Assembly: GCA_037976565.1 (NCBI GenBank)
Contig: CP137679.1
Coordinates: 24,902,761-24,966,760 of the forward strand
Direction of reading: 5' to 3'
DNA from: Mesocentrotus franciscanus
Lineage: Eukaryota > Echinodermata > Echinoidea > Camarodonta > Strongylocentrotidae
Length of the DNA: 64,000 bases
Both the position numbers and the translations under genes were made by a program. This document shows positions 62,403-64,000 of this stretch, in pieces. Positions within the stretch are counted from its first letter, which is position 1, and every line of letters begins with the position of its first letter. The notes beneath the pieces were generated by a model. That model saw nothing but the letters and a program-made list of their open reading frames with translations. It did no database searches and was not told where the DNA came from.

Positions 62403-64000
62403 TAATAATAATGATAGTAATTTTTTATATTAAGAAGTATAATAAGCTTTTATTGATTTTGCAATACACTTTCGGCTCCTGACAAAAAATAGGAACGATT
62501 TAACCCGTCTCAATAAGACACAATACCAAAAAATTTTATCTAGATTTATTTTAGACGTACTGTCACAAACCTTTAAAAGGTGGGCCCTAAATATTTTTGT
62601 TCAATTTATTGGGGCCAATTGTTTTGTGTAAAATTGCACGTATGGCAAACGAGCCACCGTGGAGAGAGGTGAAGAAAGCAAACGGAAGGAAGTTTTGAAG
62701 ACTAGAGGTGCAGTCCACGAACCGGCCACAATTTTAATGAAATTATACGGCGACAAATTCATGGTATGAACAATATCGAAATACACTTTTCAACTTCCAC
62801 TCCTTTTCATACAATCTTCTCAGCAAGATTAACCACAGATTAAAGACAAATTAGAAAAGTATAAGTCCAAGTTTTGTATGTACTCGAGCGTTTCTTAACA
62901 CCTGCTCAATTAAGCGAGGGAAATCAAAACGTGTAAAAATGATATCCCATGCTAGATGAGGACTCAATCATCGCTCTACCCAAGGAGCTTGGTCTATCCT
63001 ATTTTAACCGTCTTATCATGAACTAAAATCATCTTAAACCTTCCGTTCTTTTAATCTGATTTTTGCGTGCAAAATTTAACCGCATTCTGCCCACCACCAA
63101 AAAAAGTTCGTACAATAATCAACGTATCCCGAATTCCCGATTCAGTCGATTGTTTCGTGTTTGACAACTATTTTGGCATCATAATTCATGCTTTGCAATT
63201 TTTCTCATGTCTGGACTCTGGAGGCAAAATAGCTAAAGGTAAATCTAATGCTTCGTAAACCAAAATTGTTCTGCCTTTATTGTAGAGTTCATTGTTTCTT
63301 GAGAAAAAGTATACGGTTATTTCATGACATTTCAAATGAGCTATTCAACATTGTTCGGTAAAAATAGAATATGTTGAATTGTGCATGAATTATTTCATCC
63401 TATAATGTTTTAAACGTGTTTACAGGTATATGACAGTTTTTATTATTTTTGTTTGCTTGTTTGATCTGTGTAAGTTTCGTAACACAGTTAGGAGAAAATA
63501 TCAAAAATTGAGAGAAAAATGTACCATTTTGTTTCTCCTAGCAAAAAAGAAATAACTTGAAACAAATACATTTCCCAGGTACCTTAGCTTTCCAATACTT
63601 ATGACGGAATTGGGCAAAATATCAAGAAAACGAGTCTTGTTTACTCTCGAATCGAACATTGTGCAATGTAAGATTAGCGTGCTGGCATAATTATCAAGGA
63701 ATGGATTTCCTGGTCAGGACAGTCGGGCTCGAGAATCGAAACTCGAGATTAATGCCGCAGTCACACTTTCATGTGACTATAACCGCCATGTTCGTTTTTC
63801 AAAATGACGGTACCGTGAACGTAGGGACCACGTATACCTGCCGTAAGCCACAAAGTACTGGAAAACTTTCGATCGTTGTTAAAATGGGCCGTTTATACAC
63901 AGATCTTGGCCAACTTGGTTTCACTTGGTCACAATATGGCGTATATTATTTTGTGTTGTGCTTGCCCAACAAAGCAGTATTTGAAATAATTGTTGTCCCA
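61230..64000. other. Right end of window, no gene seen
   Basis: AT-rich, with the CTA/ATA microsatellite at 62.3 kb. Nothing else recognised. Confidence 0.55.
62301..62412. repeat. CTA then ATA triplet microsatellite
   Basis: About 20 CTA units followed by about 15 ATA/ATG units. Same CTA motif as the 58-kb array. Confidence 0.97.

Noticed and set aside
1..64000. CRISPR arrays, bacterial operons, rRNA, reverse transcriptase or transposase genes
   Set aside because: None seen. Tandem repeats here lack unique spacers of constant length, and no long frame shows polymerase or transposase motifs.

Overview
The window looks like nuclear DNA from a marine invertebrate deuterostome, most likely an echinoderm such as a sea urchin. 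The basis is AT-rich noncoding DNA full of CT/GA and triplet microsatellites, tRNA-derived SINEs, many short terminal-inverted-repeat elements, and a Notch/fibropellin-style EGF-repeat gene split by introns. The species is an inference. There are no bacterial-type operons.

One protein-coding gene can be reconstructed end to end. It lies on the minus strand from a TATA box near 30,424 to a stop codon at 5,963-5,965. Eight coding exons (30230-30337, 29374-29422, 13598-13851, 11777-11872, 9194-11195, 7231-8739, 6471-6689, 5963-6009) join with matching phases (0, 1, 0, 0, 1, 1, 1) at GT-AG sites. The result is 4,284 nt and 1,427 residues: a signal peptide, a Pro/Ser/Thr-rich N-terminal segment of about 120 residues, then 33 consecutive EGF domains and a short tail with no membrane anchor. 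It is predicted to be a large secreted, calcium-binding, Notch/fibropellin-like matrix protein. Two giant exons hold most of the domains. One is 2,002 bp with about 17 domains; the other is 1,509 bp with about 13.

The rest is intronic or intergenic. Positions 1-5,962 are the downstream flank (CT-rich tracts, a hAT-like candidate, a PIF/Harbinger-like MITE, two CRE palindromes). Intron 2 (13,852-29,373) is 15.5 kb and holds minisatellites, SINEs, GA/CT tracts and a hairpin-rich repeat. Intron 1 contains a 122-bp tandem duplication beside exon 2. From 30.4 to 64 kb I find no gene I can defend. That stretch holds mobile-element relics (a 1.07-kb composite Harbinger-like element with an internal 90-bp minisatellite, TTAA-flanked elements, hAT MITEs, SINEs), tandem arrays, a 1-kb CTA/CCA array, and one CpG-rich promoter-like island near 40.5-40.8 kb.

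The new material worth following is the complete EGF gene model with its core promoter, the intron-1 duplication carrying paired octamer-like motifs, and the composite transposon at 59,950-61,022. All calls come from reading the sequence; no database search was possible.
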